This document shows, one piece after another, positions 1 through 9,038 of a stretch of 41,481 nucleotides of DNA. Numbering within the stretch: position 1 is the stretch's first letter; the number at the start of each line of letters is the position of its first letter. Source of the stretch: an uncultured Gammaproteobacteria bacterium (GTDB lineage Bacteria; Pseudomonadota; Gammaproteobacteria; Pseudomonadales; Ketobacteraceae); contig CAJXZM010000041.1 in the NCBI GenBank assembly GCA_913063125.1, positions 1 through 41,481 on the forward strand. Direction: 5' to 3'. The notes beneath the pieces were generated by a model. The model was not told the DNA's origin, ran no database searches, and saw nothing but the letters and a program-made list of their open reading frames with translations. Made by a program: the position numbers and the translations under genes.

Positions 1-1305
1 AATCTTGGCGATGATTTTTTTGAAAACCCCTGGGTAGAAAAGCAAGCCAGCACCGAACTCAGAGATGGCTTAGGTCCTTTGTTTAACAACAATGCCTGCC
101 AAGACTGCCACATTCGTGATGGCCGCGGACACGCACCTAATGTCTCAGCAACAGAAGATGGCACAAACTTTTCTAGTATGCTAATCCGAGCTTCCCGTAG
201 CATTATCAGCGACGCAGATTTACAGGCTATGCAGAACGGCACCCTGGCCAATGTCGGCGATACCAGTGTCGGCGGTCAGTTGCAACAAAGTGCAATTTTT
301 GCTATCGAAAAAGAAACCAATCTACGAGTGAGCTATACCCCCGTAACTATCACCTTTGACGATGGCCACACCGTTGAACTCCGCAAACCACAATGGCACC
401 TAACAAGTAACTATGCGAGCCAAGGTTACGACTTTAACGCAGACACCGTGTTTTCCGCCCGAGTTGCCCCGCCAATGATAGGCCTAGGGTTACTGGCGCT
501 TATCCCTGAAGCGGACATCCTCGCTAATGAAGACATCAATGATAGCGATCAAAATGCTATCTCAGGTAAAGCAAACCGTGTAAAGAATCACGTTAACGGC
601 CAAGTAGAACTGGGTCGATTTGGCTGGAAAGCAGGCCAGCCTACCCTTCGACAACAAGCAGCAGGCGCCTTTAATGGGGATATGGGGCTCACCACCGAAA
701 TTTTTCTAGATGAAAATTGCTTACTGCATCAAGACGACTGCTTAGTGTCCCCCAACGGAAATGGTGACAGCTCAAGTGATTATAACTTTGAAGTCTCTTC
801 TGCCGTACTGGATCTCATCGAACTTTATTCCCATAATCTAGCCGTGCCTGTTCGCCGAAATGCCTATGGTGAGGATGTACAAAAAGGAAAGGCTTTATTT
901 GCACAAGCCGGATGCAATAGCTGTCATGTTGAAAGCTATCAAACAGGAAATAGCGAAGAACATCCTGAATTATCAAATCAAACCATTTTCCCTTACAGCG
1001 ATTTGTTATTGCATGACATGGGCGAAGACTTAGCGGATTTCACCGTCGACAATGTAAGTGTCTCTGACACCGTATTGGTTGAGTATCAAGCTAACGCAAA
1101 AGAATGGCGCACACCGGCTCTTTGGGGTTTGGGGTTAACTCATACCGTTGATCCAGAGGCGACGTTTTTACACGATGGGCGTGCTCGCACTATCATGGAA
1201 GCGATTCTTTGGCATGGTGGTGAGGCACAGAGTGCAAAAAATGCGGTGCTAGGTTTTGACAATGAAGAACGTAATTCGCTGATAGAATTTCTATCAGACT
1301 TGTAG
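1..1305 (+). CDS. DUF1111 di-haem c-type cytochrome (5' end outside window)
   Basis: This is the C-terminal part of a DUF1111 family protein (the di-haem oxidoreductase, CcoP/MauG-like group). The reading frame is open from base 1, so the true start lies upstream; the TTG at 79 is not a start. Two c-type haem motifs are visible: CQDCH encoded near base 97 and CNSCH near base 913. The family tail FLHDGRARTIMEAILWHGG is present. The protein is expected to be periplasmic and to do redox chemistry. In related bacteria such genes often sit beside imelysin-type iron proteins, but that neighbour would be outside the window. It is a clear paralogue of the gene at 5724-7238. The family call is strong; the substrate is unknown. 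Confidence 0.88.
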   Translation, partial: NLGDDFFENPWVEKQASTELRDGLGPLFNNNACQDCHIRDGRGHAPNVSATEDGTNFSSMLIRASRSIISDADLQAMQNGTLANVGDTSVGGQLQQSAIFAIEKETNLRVSYTPVTITFDDGHTVELRKPQWHLTSNYASQGYDFNADTVFSARVAPPMIGLGLLALIPEADILANEDINDSDQNAISGKANRVKNHVNGQVELGRFGWKAGQPTLRQQAAGAFNGDMGLTTEIFLDENCLLHQDDCLVSPNGNGDSSSDYNFEVSSAVLDLIELYSHNLAVPVRRNAYGEDVQKGKALFAQAGCNSCHVESYQTGNSEEHPELSNQTIFPYSDLLLHDMGEDLADFTVDNVSVSDTVLVEYQANAKEWRTPALWGLGLTHTVDPEATFLHDGRARTIMEAILWHGGEAQSAKNAVLGFDNEERNSLIEFLSDL

Positions 1306-1333
1306 CGTCGTATCCTTGTAGCACCCCATCAAT

Positions 1334-1372
1334 AAAAAAGGGGCTATATACTTTCGTATATAACCCCTTTTC
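1334..1372. terminator. Bidirectional Rho-independent terminator
   Basis: A 16-bp perfect or nearly perfect stem (bases 1336-1351 with 1356-1371) has a TTTC loop, an A-run on the left and T-rich sequence on the right. It lies between two convergent genes (stops at 1305 and 1413) and can serve both strands. Confidence 0.9.
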
Positions 1373-1412
1373 TAATTTTCTGTTAACACTATTTCTATTA
1401 CTCTTTAATAGG

Positions 1413-1688
1413 TTACGTCGCTCGTTTTGACCATAAGTACCCTAGCGGCATTAACGATAACAGTAAGGTTTGTAACAGAATTGACTCCAGTGTTGGGAAT
1501 ACACCAATCCACGTATTACCTGTTTGAACAGCTGAACTGGGTTGATAACTTTCTACTAACTTATTGCCACCGGCAAGCACCTCGTCAACCAAAGCACTCG
1601 CAGTTTCTTCAGCAGACAATTTTTCAACAGAAAATATCATACTCATAAAAAATAGCATGCATGTGGTAATTAGTTTTACTTTCATCAT
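1413..1688 (-). CDS. Small membrane protein, last gene of MoxR operon
   Basis: This is a 91-residue protein that I do not recognise. It has an N-terminal Sec signal or membrane helix (about residues 5-24, ending near LSAEE). A second hydrophobic stretch spans residues 65-86 and is followed by a short basic tail (SKRAT), so it may be an exported protein anchored by its C-terminus. AAGGAAAT lies just before the ATG. It starts 16 bp after the transglutaminase stop, on the same strand, so it is very likely the last gene of the operon and may be an accessory to that module. Confidence 0.65.
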   Translation of the reverse strand: MMKVKLITTCMLFFMSMIFSVEKLSAEETASALVDEVLAGGNKLVESYQPSSAVQTGNTWIGVFPTLESILLQTLLLSLMPLGYLWSKRAT

Positions 1689-1704
1689 ATTTCCTTTAAA
1701 TATT

Positions 1705-3771
1705 CTAACGGCCTGTTGTCATTGCGAGAAACCGCTTAACCATAATGGTGAACAATTTATTTTCTTCTTTCTTTCCATATTGCACGTCTAGATATGCACA
1801 GATAATTGTGCCAATAGCATCCTTATGAGCTGGAAACTGTTCAGACAAACGCTGACAATATACGGACGGGCATTCTCCAATCCCTTGTTCACAGCCTCTT
1901 TTCCCCATTTCGGTGGCAAAGCGTTGATAACTTAACTGCAAAGGATCTTCTCTTCGACGTTTTAATAGCTCGCTCATTAACATATAGAAAACCATCAGTA
2001 GGAATATCGTCACTCCCGTCATCAACAACATTCGCCCAACAGTTCCTCGCATCAGGCCAATACTATCCAACGTATCCAATTGTTTTTTTGCATCGAATTT
2101 CACTACCCACATTTCAATATTTTGAAGCCATGAGCAGAACCACTCTCCTTCACATAATGATGAGGTTTCTTTTTTGTCCTTCTTTTTCTTAGTAATCTGC
2201 GTGTTTTTTTGTTTCTGTTGTTCGGTTTGAGGCGCTGTTTCAGGTTTTTTCTGGGCAGGTACAGTGGCCGTACTCACCACATCCATAGGGTCTATTCGAG
2301 ACCAACCGCTATTACCCGTCCATACTTCTAACCAGGCATGAGCGTGCCCCTGCTTAACAACTATAAAATTTGTGAGTGCTATTACATTTCCGCCGCGATA
2401 CCCTGTAACCAGTCGCGCCGGTATACCTGCGGCTCGCATTAACATGACAAAACTGCCCGCCAGATATTCTGATCCACCGAATTTTTCATCAAAAAGAAAC
2501 GTGTCTAGGTTATTTGGGCCGACATCAATATTGTTCAACAAGCTATGTTGCAACCCAGCCTCATAATACCAGCGTGTCGCAGCCGCAATGCGATCATCAA
2601 CCGACACATTTTCTGTTGCAATTCGCTGTCCTAATGTGGTTATTCTGGGGTTGGTATTGTCTGGAATATTCAACGCTCGATCTTTTTGTGATTCTAACAG
2701 CGGTTGAGTACCTTGATACTTCAAATAGCTTTTCATTTCATATTCGAACTCCCGGCTTAATGGACGAATACTCAACAACTGATAGTTCTTTGACAAAACT
2801 GTCTCTGGTGCAGTTTTAAAAGGTGCGTCCAACCCATATAGCCAATGACCATCGTGAGGCGAAACGCGCACCTTATAACTAACCATATCCTCCCCGTTCG
2901 TAATGGCACTTTGAAAGGCCTGCTTACCCTTCAGTGCATTGTGCATAATATTCCGACGTCTATCCCAACCTTCAGCCAGTTGCCATCGCTCACCATCGTA
3001 ATCCCAAAATACTGCACCCCGCCAATATAGACGGCTTTTACTGGGTATTGTCCCCTCAAACTCGGCAATTAACACAGGAGCATCTGATTTTTGTAATTTG
3101 CTGACCTGGCCAACCTCTAATGTTCCACTAATAGCGGGTGTTCTGGTTTTTTCCAAAATCATTTTGACTGGCATACCCATGGCGATACCAACATCCCATA
3201 ATGGACCTGGAACCCTGGGTAACATAAAAAACAATATAGCCGCAAAGGGTAAAGAAATAGAAAAATAAAACGCGCTACGTCGAACCAGCATTCCGATAGC
3301 ACGTTTTGCATCAGAGCTTTGCAATATCATGACATTGAGTAACAGCAACCACACAACGACTAACAAATGAAGCATCTGCCATAAACTAATACCAAACAAA
3401 GCATTAAGCGCAGTAACAATACAAACCGCTAACATTAATAACCAACTGTCTCGAGCCCCTGCCATCTCGCTGCTTTTCAGCCAAAGCAAACCACAGATAA
3501 ATGCCATAATGGCATCACCGCCAAACCAGGAGTCAAAACTGATAACAATCGTCGCCACCAACATCACTAACAAACCAATTGTGGTAACTTTTCGCCATTT
3601 CCCCCGGGGAATCAGGTGTAGTAATACAGGTAAAATACACACCAGACTTACTTGAACAGGTAATCTAACAATGGCCGGCAAGGTTGCTAGTGCTAACAGT
3701 ACAAATACCGCTGCAACACTCGAAAACCAAAAACCACTAAAAGAATAATCCTGCTTTAATGAGGGTTTCAT
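1705..3771 (-). CDS. TgpA-like membrane transglutaminase, catalytic Cys replaced by Ser
   Basis: This 688-residue protein has the TgpA layout: an N-terminal multi-helix membrane domain (DUF3488, about residues 1-200), a periplasmic transglutaminase core (about 390-500), one further helix (about 585-605) and a DUF4129-like C-terminal tail. The core has the signature MRAAGIPARLVTGYRGG, then HAHAW (His478) and RIDP (Asp494), which match the catalytic His and Asp. The usual G-F-C-E-H motif reads G-G-S-E-Y, with Ser434 (codon TCA) in place of the nucleophilic Cys. Its start overlaps the DUF58 stop by one base (TAATG), indicating coupled translation. The family is certain; classical transglutaminase activity is doubtful. 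Confidence 0.9.
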   Translation of the reverse strand: MKPSLKQDYSFSGFWFSSVAAVFVLLALATLPAIVRLPVQVSLVCILPVLLHLIPRGKWRKVTTIGLLVMLVATIVISFDSWFGGDAIMAFICGLLWLKSSEMAGARDSWLLMLAVCIVTALNALFGISLWQMLHLLVVVWLLLLNVMILQSSDAKRAIGMLVRRSAFYFSISLPFAAILFFMLPRVPGPLWDVGIAMGMPVKMILEKTRTPAISGTLEVGQVSKLQKSDAPVLIAEFEGTIPSKSRLYWRGAVFWDYDGERWQLAEGWDRRRNIMHNALKGKQAFQSAITNGEDMVSYKVRVSPHDGHWLYGLDAPFKTAPETVLSKNYQLLSIRPLSREFEYEMKSYLKYQGTQPLLESQKDRALNIPDNTNPRITTLGQRIATENVSVDDRIAAATRWYYEAGLQHSLLNNIDVGPNNLDTFLFDEKFGGSEYLAGSFVMLMRAAGIPARLVTGYRGGNVIALTNFIVVKQGHAHAWLEVWTGNSGWSRIDPMDVVSTATVPAQKKPETAPQTEQQKQKNTQITKKKKDKKETSSLCEGEWFCSWLQNIEMWVVKFDAKKQLDTLDSIGLMRGTVGRMLLMTGVTIFLLMVFYMLMSELLKRRREDPLQLSYQRFATEMGKRGCEQGIGECPSVYCQRLSEQFPAHKDAIGTIICAYLDVQYGKKEENKLFTIMVKRFLAMTTGR

Positions 3772-4658
3772 TATCGCTCCTGCTTTGCCAACGCAAGCAA
3801 CCGAAGACCTTCGACATGATGTTCCCTACCTGAACCCGGCAATAAAGTCTCTGCGCCAATCCGTATTCCGTAATGAGCACCAAGGGCATCACATTCAACA
3901 ACCCAGCGCGTTAGCTGTTCAATTTTTTCTTCAAATGTAGATACCCTAACATTTTTATCATTAAGCCACGTTGTTTTCTGACGCTCATGGCCCTCAAAAG
4001 TTTTTATTAGTATCTGATCCGTCCGAGCCATTGATTTCCAGTCCATCCGACGAGTATTATCTCCCGTTTGATATGCCCTTACACCCGACAAATCATCAAG
4101 AGATTGCTCATCAGCATCCAACTGATGGGTATCCGGTAAGCTCTGCGTACCATTGGGTTTAGGGTAAACCAGACACGAGGGAACTTCCGGGGCCTCCATA
4201 CTTGCGCACCACAAACCAAAAGGCCAGCTCGACACAACCGACGCGGCTTTTGGCACAAACCAACCGCGCTTTTCCATCGTTAATGTTAAAGTGAGCCATT
4301 GGCGCTCACCGCTATTGAGCTGCATCAAACGCGTTTTCTGCTTATCTTTTTGACCTACCACTTTACAACCCAACTCAACGTGCTCACGACCTTCAGCTGC
4401 CTCCAGCAACAATTGGAAATCTGAATCGCCACCCGCAAAACACGGCTCAATACGCCATTGTTTACACGTCAAACCAGATAGATTTTTTAACGTTAACCAA
4501 GCAGCAAGCAACCATACGCCTAACAATAAACAAGCGAGCATAAACACAACATTGTTGTTGTAGTTTGTTGCTAATAGAAAGGCAACAAGGCTCACCAACA
4601 ACCAACCAATACCTTCAGGCGTCAATGCAAGCCTTAGATTGCTACCCACCATATTCAT
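3771..4658 (-). CDS. DUF58 domain protein
   Basis: This 295-residue protein has two N-terminal membrane helices (about residues 16-55) and the DUF58 signature around 193-212 (VRAYQTGDNTRRMDWKSMAR). DUF58 proteins are standard partners of MoxR AAA+ ATPases and are thought to act at the inner membrane in protein-complex assembly or the envelope stress response; the molecular role is not settled. The start ATG overlaps the MoxR stop (ATGA) and its stop overlaps the transglutaminase start, so the genes are tightly coupled. The upstream moxR frameshift would therefore disturb its translation. Confidence 0.9.
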   Translation of the reverse strand: MNMVGSNLRLALTPEGIGWLLVSLVAFLLATNYNNNVVFMLACLLLGVWLLAAWLTLKNLSGLTCKQWRIEPCFAGGDSDFQLLLEAAEGREHVELGCKVVGQKDKQKTRLMQLNSGERQWLTLTLTMEKRGWFVPKAASVVSSWPFGLWCASMEAPEVPSCLVYPKPNGTQSLPDTHQLDADEQSLDDLSGVRAYQTGDNTRRMDWKSMARTDQILIKTFEGHERQKTTWLNDKNVRVSTFEEKIEQLTRWVVECDALGAHYGIRIGAETLLPGSGREHHVEGLRLLALAKQER

Positions 4659-5618
4659 GGTATCGCTACGTTTTCAATCAGGGTATGACCCGCCCTGCTT
4701 GGGTTCATGCCATCATCTTTAAAACGTAATCGATGGCCAACAACAGCAGCCAATACACTCTGGACGTGAACAGGCAAGACATACGACACCCCCTCCATCC
4801 AAGCCCAGGTTTTTGCGCTACGAATCAGAGCCAGCCCGGCTCTAGGAGAAAGTCCGTATTGAAATATGTCAGTACAACGCGTGTAATCCACCAACGCATG
4901 TATGTATGTACCGATATAACGAGTCACTGACATCAACGTCTAATACCTGTTTTTGCCATCGAAATATATCGTCTTCTGACACCTTCGCTTGCAATTCAGC
5001 CAACATTACCCGGCGATCTTTCCCGGCATACAACGCTAACTCTGAATCTTTCGTTGGATAACCTAACTCCAGCCGCATTAAAAACCGATCTAATTGCGCT
5101 TCCGGTAAAGGAAATGTTCCAAATTGATCTTGGGGGTTTTGTGTTGCGATGACAAAAAATGGCGAAGGTAACGCCCTTGTTTTACCATCAATAGAAACCT
5201 GATGTTCCTCCATTGCCTCCAGTAATGCACTTTGTGTTTTAGGCGTCGCTCGATTTATTTCATCAGCCAACATGACCTGGTTAAAAATGGGGCCGGGTTG
5301 AAATTCAAACTCACCTTTATCCCGAAGAAACACCGAACACCCTAAAATATCACTCGGCAATAAATCATTGGTGAACTGCATTCGCTGAAACTGTAAACCA
5401 AAGACACGTGCTAACGCATGAGCCATCACCGTTTTACCGGTTCCTGGTTCATCTTCTATGAGTAAATGTCCATCCGACAACAAACAACAAACCGCTAAAC
5501 GCAGCTGATGACTTTTTCCAAAAATAATAGTTTCTAATTGATCAAGCACAGAAGAAATACCAGGCCGTCTGGAACCATCACTCGATACATCATTAAATTT
5601 TGATTTTACACTGAGCAT
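4655..5618 (-). pseudogene. MoxR-family AAA+ ATPase, frameshifted by a 4-bp repeat
   Basis: The start at 5618 has GAGG about 8 bases upstream. The first frame (5618-4869) carries the AAA+ core: Walker A EPGTGKT (residues 57-63), Walker B VMLADE (115-120) and the family segments up to LYRYI. The reading then leaves the family pattern and stops at 4869. The C-terminal lid domain (HALVDYTRCT, YGLSPRAGLALIR, VGHRLRF) continues in another frame to 4655. Removing one unit of the repeat at 4898-4910 restores YIHALVDYTR and a full-length protein of about 320 residues. As written the product loses its lid domain. A sequencing error, slippage or true loss cannot be told apart here. Confidence 0.85.
4898..4910. 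repeat. Tetranucleotide tandem repeat causing moxR frameshift
   Basis: ATGTATGTATGTA is three copies of a 4-base unit plus one base. It sits exactly where the MoxR reading frame changes. Two units would keep the gene in frame; the third shifts it. Confidence 0.85.
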
Positions 5619-5723
5619 AAGAGCCTCAATAATTACAGCACCTTACATACAACGATGCTGCCACAGGAAAATTAGGAAATATTAGTGCAGACCATAAAAC
5701 ATTACAGCCTGCACTAAGGGGTA

Positions 5724-7238
5724 CTAAAGAGTATTCAAGAATGTAAGAATTGCAGCCCGATCCTCCGCATCATATTGCTTGTAGATCTCTTTGGATTGCC
5801 CTGCTTCTCCACCGTGCCACAAAATGGCTTCCTGGATATTCCTAGCACGACCATCATGGAGGAAGTTCGTATGACCGTTCACCATTTCTATTCGACCAAT
5901 ACCCCACAACGGTTGAGTACGCCACTCTGTTCTGCTCGCATCAAAATCAGGACGCCCTATCAAACCTTCCCCCATATCATGGAGTAGCAAATCCGTGTAA
6001 GGGTGGATAAGCTGATTTTCCAACCTAGCAATTTCCGTTTCGCCAGTAGTAATATTGGTTTTATGGCAACCTATACAACCGGCTTCCGCAAACAATGATT
6101 CGCCTTTTAATGCAACAGGATTATCAACATCACGCCGATAAACAACACCTAATGTCTGCAAATAGGATGTCACATCCGTTAGTTGCGCAGGTGTCATTTC
6201 AAAGTCATCACTCTGCACCGCTTGCAAACAATCCGTTTGTTCAGGCTCACAGTTTTGTCTCGCTTTATGATCTTTTTGCTGATCATCGTAGCGATAAAAG
6301 AATAGTGGATTATTCATACCAAGATCAAAGTACGCAGCTTCTGCTGATTGTTGGCGTACGTCAAAAGAATTCGCTTTCCAACCAAAACGCCCTATCGCAT
6401 TACCACCCCGCTCTAAATCCCACACTGTGTTAACACGACCAGAAATACCATCACCATCTTTATCATCAGGATCTGCCCACGCCAAAAGGTCCTCTTCCTT
6501 AATGGCCTCAAGCAGGCCTAAACCAAACACCTGAGGACCAAGACGCATTTCATACATCGTATCGTCTGGCAGTGGCCCATAGGCTAAATTCTTAATGATG
6601 AACTCTGGTTTACGAAGGCTGTAAGTCTCTCCACCCTGCAGCACTCCGGTCTCAGCCTCTACCCACTTAACACGAACATGAGCTTCTGGCTTAACGCCAG
6701 CAACGGATTTATCACTAAGCTGATGGCCGTACCCCGGAGGTGAAAGCGATGCTCCATGAGGGCCTTTCCCTGGAATCGACACCCGAACAAAACCTTCCAT
6801 TATTGGTTCATGCTCATTTTTTGGTGGCGCACCACGACCATCAGCAGCATGGCAAGCTTCACAAAATGTTGCATTATAATGAGGTCCCAACCCATCATTA
6901 TTGCTTGAAAAACCAGGCGCTAAAGCAGGTCGTAACTCTCTTTCAAAAAAGCCATCCCCGCGATCAAAAGCGGCTGATTGCCCCCAACCCATATTGGGTA
7001 TCTCTTGCGCAAAGGACTCTCCACTCGTCGAGTGAAAATGTGTCGTATCGCCACCGGTTAAGCTTTTAGGGTTTTCTTTATCAAGGTACCCCATAGCGTT
7101 CGGGTTTTCATACGCATTGTATGGTGCCCAAACCGTTTTATACGCTTGAGCCCCAAGAGCAGTTGTCGAAACGGCTAAAACAGCCAGACCCACTTTCAAA
7201 AATAACGAGCTGCCTTTTTTATTCGATGTATTACTCAT
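5724..7238 (-). CDS. DUF1111 di-haem c-type cytochrome
   Basis: This 504-residue exported protein has an N-terminal signal anchor (about residues 12-32) and two c-type haem motifs, CEACH (126-130) and CIGCH (388-392). It ends with the family tail FLHDGRARNIQEAILWHGG. GGGGAAG precedes the ATG at 7238. DUF1111 proteins are distant relatives of di-haem peroxidases and MauG; no substrate can be assigned. It follows a membrane-protein gene by 11 bp and is probably cotranscribed with it, so that protein may be its electron or assembly partner. It is a paralogue of the gene at the left edge. Confidence 0.9.
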   Translation of the reverse strand: MSNTSNKKGSSLFLKVGLAVLAVSTTALGAQAYKTVWAPYNAYENPNAMGYLDKENPKSLTGGDTTHFHSTSGESFAQEIPNMGWGQSAAFDRGDGFFERELRPALAPGFSSNNDGLGPHYNATFCEACHAADGRGAPPKNEHEPIMEGFVRVSIPGKGPHGASLSPPGYGHQLSDKSVAGVKPEAHVRVKWVEAETGVLQGGETYSLRKPEFIIKNLAYGPLPDDTMYEMRLGPQVFGLGLLEAIKEEDLLAWADPDDKDGDGISGRVNTVWDLERGGNAIGRFGWKANSFDVRQQSAEAAYFDLGMNNPLFFYRYDDQQKDHKARQNCEPEQTDCLQAVQSDDFEMTPAQLTDVTSYLQTLGVVYRRDVDNPVALKGESLFAEAGCIGCHKTNITTGETEIARLENQLIHPYTDLLLHDMGEGLIGRPDFDASRTEWRTQPLWGIGRIEMVNGHTNFLHDGRARNIQEAILWHGGEAGQSKEIYKQYDAEDRAAILTFLNTL

Positions 7239-7249
7239 TCATCTTCCCC

Positions 7250-7813
7250 TTAGCTTGCCATTGAGGCTTTAGCCGAAACAGAAGCGCCGTCACCAATACG
7301 TTGCTCTTGATTTCGCGTTAAATACAGGCGAAGAGCTCCAAGGAAAACGAACATAAATGCTAACCAGCCCATATAACCAACAAGCAGTGTGCTGTAAGTA
7401 CTTTCGGTCTCAATCCAAACACTGAAAAAGAAATAGGCATACCAAGAACCACCAGCGAACACAGGCCCTAACCACATCGATATTTTTCGGTTTTGCATAG
7501 CAAAGGCATTTGCCACAATCACACTAAAAATAGTAATTCGCATTAAAAATTCTGGGTTATCGGTCCAGTAAACAAAGTTATCAACGTGATAGTAATAAAT
7601 CAATGTTGTCACTTCTGTAACAACCGCTAACACCATCCCAATGCGCAAAATGGTATAGACAATATGCATCATACGATTTTCAGCAGTCTCAGTACCGCCC
7701 TTCGCCACCATGTAAAAGTAGTTTGTCATCGCGATAGTTGAAACACCCAAACACAAACCCACAGCATACGTTCGGATAAGATTGGTAAGGTAGTACAGCT
7801 CTATCTCGTTCAT
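7250..7813 (-). CDS. Multi-spanning inner-membrane protein upstream of DUF1111
   Basis: I do not recognise this 187-residue protein. It has about five hydrophobic helices (near residues 10-32, 48-70, 85-103, 108-130, 143-162) and a short polar C-terminus. The loop motif YYYHVDNFVYW lies between helices 2 and 3. GAGGA precedes the ATG. It is the first gene of a two-gene unit with the di-haem DUF1111 protein, so a quinone- or membrane-linked role in electron transfer is a reasonable guess, not shown by the sequence. Confidence 0.75.
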   Translation of the reverse strand: MNEIELYYLTNLIRTYAVGLCLGVSTIAMTNYFYMVAKGGTETAENRMMHIVYTILRIGMVLAVVTEVTTLIYYYHVDNFVYWTDNPEFLMRITIFSVIVANAFAMQNRKISMWLGPVFAGGSWYAYFFFSVWIETESTYSTLLVGYMGWLAFMFVFLGALRLYLTRNQEQRIGDGASVSAKASMAS

Positions 7814-8232
7814 AGTAAATCCTCTTCAAAAATAACATTTTGATTTCTAATCAAAGGTAAATTGTTGATTCGATTGCAGCACGTTCGTGAGTATCAAACT
7901 AATTAGAGTGATGTTTATCAAAAATTATGCAGAGGGGGTTATCAATTTAAAGATGTGACAAACAACCACACCCCCCACGGGCGCTGGCAACTGACCTACA
8001 AATTTCACGCGAATACTAACAATAATGATTCGCATTTGCAACAATGGAAAATCATACCCACTGTAGAGCTACAACAGCAAAGCTATAAAAATAGGGAGAG
8101 GGAGAAAAGGAATTAATTGCGGCCTGTTAATCATCACACCCACAACAGCAAAGCTAATTATTTTATCTCCCCCAAATTTACTTCTACACTGATTATAAGG
8201 TAGAGAAAGTTAATTTAGGGAGAGATAGGGAA
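7814..8232. other. Intergenic region with a weak Fur-like box
   Basis: This stretch of about 420 bases lies between a minus-strand gene and a small plus-strand ORF. Apart from a Fur-like site at 8021-8039 I see no convincing gene or terminator. Confidence 0.5.
8021..8039. promoter_or_regulatory. Possible Fur box
   Basis: AATAATGATTCGCATTTGC matches 13 of 19 positions of the classical Fur consensus by hand alignment. It lies about 210 bases before the membrane-protein/DUF1111 pair and could control it. It is weaker than the other Fur-like sites here. Confidence 0.45.
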
Positions 8233-8406
8233 ATGGCTAAAACTTGCACATGGCTTTTGGTTGTCAAAAAAGCATCAAAACTATATGGGAATTATGCTTG
8301 CTGCCTGGCCTTTCTATTTCAAAGCCCGGTCGTTTTAGGTCTTGCTACAACAGCCATATTTATACACGGTGTGGCACTTTATTTTGGGCACATAACGGAC
8401 GCCTAA
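8233..8406 (+). CDS. Small predicted membrane protein (57 aa)
   Basis: This short ORF starts at an ATG preceded by a purine-rich GGGAGAGATAGGG, a good ribosome-binding context. The 57-residue product has a hydrophobic stretch (about residues 23-50) that would form one or two membrane helices, with cysteines at 5, 23 and 24. It ends 3 bases before the convergent cupredoxin stop. No family is recognised. It could be a real small protein or a chance ORF. Confidence 0.4.
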   Translation: MAKTCTWLLVVKKASKLYGNYACCLAFLFQSPVVLGLATTAIFIHGVALYFGHITDA

Positions 8407-8409
8407 CAA

Positions 8410-8862
8410 CTACTTGATAATAATTTTACCAACCATTCCTGCTTCGCTATGCCCCGCTATACTACAATGCAAATCTGAAAAAACACCCGCCTTAACAGGT
8501 ACAAACCACCATTCCGCTTTATGGCCTGGGTAAATTTCAATTTCATTTATACTGCCTTTTACCTCAGCCATTGGTTTTCCATTACCATCATTAATTTGAA
8601 CTTTACGCGTATAGACTGCCTGTGCAAGACCGGGCGAGGTGAAATAATGTTTAGTATTCCCTTTATTCTCAAGGATAAGTTTATATAACTTTCCTGCTTC
8701 AAGCTCGATCAAGGAAGGGGTAAAACTCATCGCGTTTTCCTTGTCCCCAAGAGCAACGCTGATTTCAATCGGCTTTTGTTTGGAAAGGTCGGCGGCAACC
8801 ACCGAAGAAACCGGGACGACCAAAACACAAATTATTGTTACAAATCTTAAAAAAATCTTCAT
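8410..8862 (-). CDS. Exported cupredoxin (type 1 copper protein)
   Basis: This 150-residue protein has a Sec signal peptide ending near VVAA-DL (residue 24/25) and a cupredoxin fold. Type 1 copper ligands are visible as His72 (KHYF), Cys133, His138 and Met143 in DLHCSIAGHSEAGM. It should be a periplasmic electron carrier or copper protein. GAGGTAAATAA precedes the ATG. A strong Fur-like site lies about 60-80 bases upstream, so it is probably induced by iron limitation, suggesting a role in iron oxidation or uptake as seen with cupredoxin domains of EfeO-type systems (inference). Confidence 0.85.
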   Translation of the reverse strand: MKIFLRFVTIICVLVVPVSSVVAADLSKQKPIEISVALGDKENAMSFTPSLIELEAGKLYKLILENKGNTKHYFTSPGLAQAVYTRKVQINDGNGKPMAEVKGSINEIEIYPGHKAEWWFVPVKAGVFSDLHCSIAGHSEAGMVGKIIIK

Positions 8863-8923
8863 TTATTTACCTCTAGATTGATGACTCAATTTATAGCGCC
8901 TTATTATGCGGCGAAATGCTATC

Positions 8924-8942
8924 AATAATGATAATCACTTGC
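8924..8942. promoter_or_regulatory. Fur box upstream of the cupredoxin gene
   Basis: AATAATGATAATCACTTGC matches 15 of 19 Fur consensus positions by hand. On the minus strand it falls between a TTGCAA -35-like hexamer and a weak -10 for the cupredoxin gene. Confidence 0.75.
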
Positions 8943-8981
8943 AACACCAAAAATTAACCACACCATTATGTGCAATATATA

Positions 8982-9010
8982 TTGTCTCACAGCTATTTTT
9001 ATATGATAAT
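8982..9010 (+). promoter_or_regulatory. Sigma-70-like promoter of the 97-aa gene
   Basis: TTGTCT (8982-8987), a 17-base spacer and GATAAT (9005-9010). The -10 element is part of the Fur box at 9005-9023, so Fur binding would block it. Confidence 0.65.
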
Positions 9011-9023
9011 GATTCTCATTACT
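9005..9023. promoter_or_regulatory. Fur box upstream of the 97-aa gene
   Basis: GATAATGATTCTCATTACT matches 15 of 19 Fur consensus positions by hand, including the whole left half. Confidence 0.8.
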
Positions 9024-9038
9024 AACAAGGCAGCAATC

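Noticed and set aside
79-1305. Start of the first gene at TTG 79
   Set aside because: The frame is open to base 1 and upstream codons look like DUF1111 sequence; the gene simply begins before the window.
5660-5710. Terminator before the moxR gene from the AGTGCAG/CTGCACT pair
   Set aside because: The loop is long and no T-run follows on either strand.
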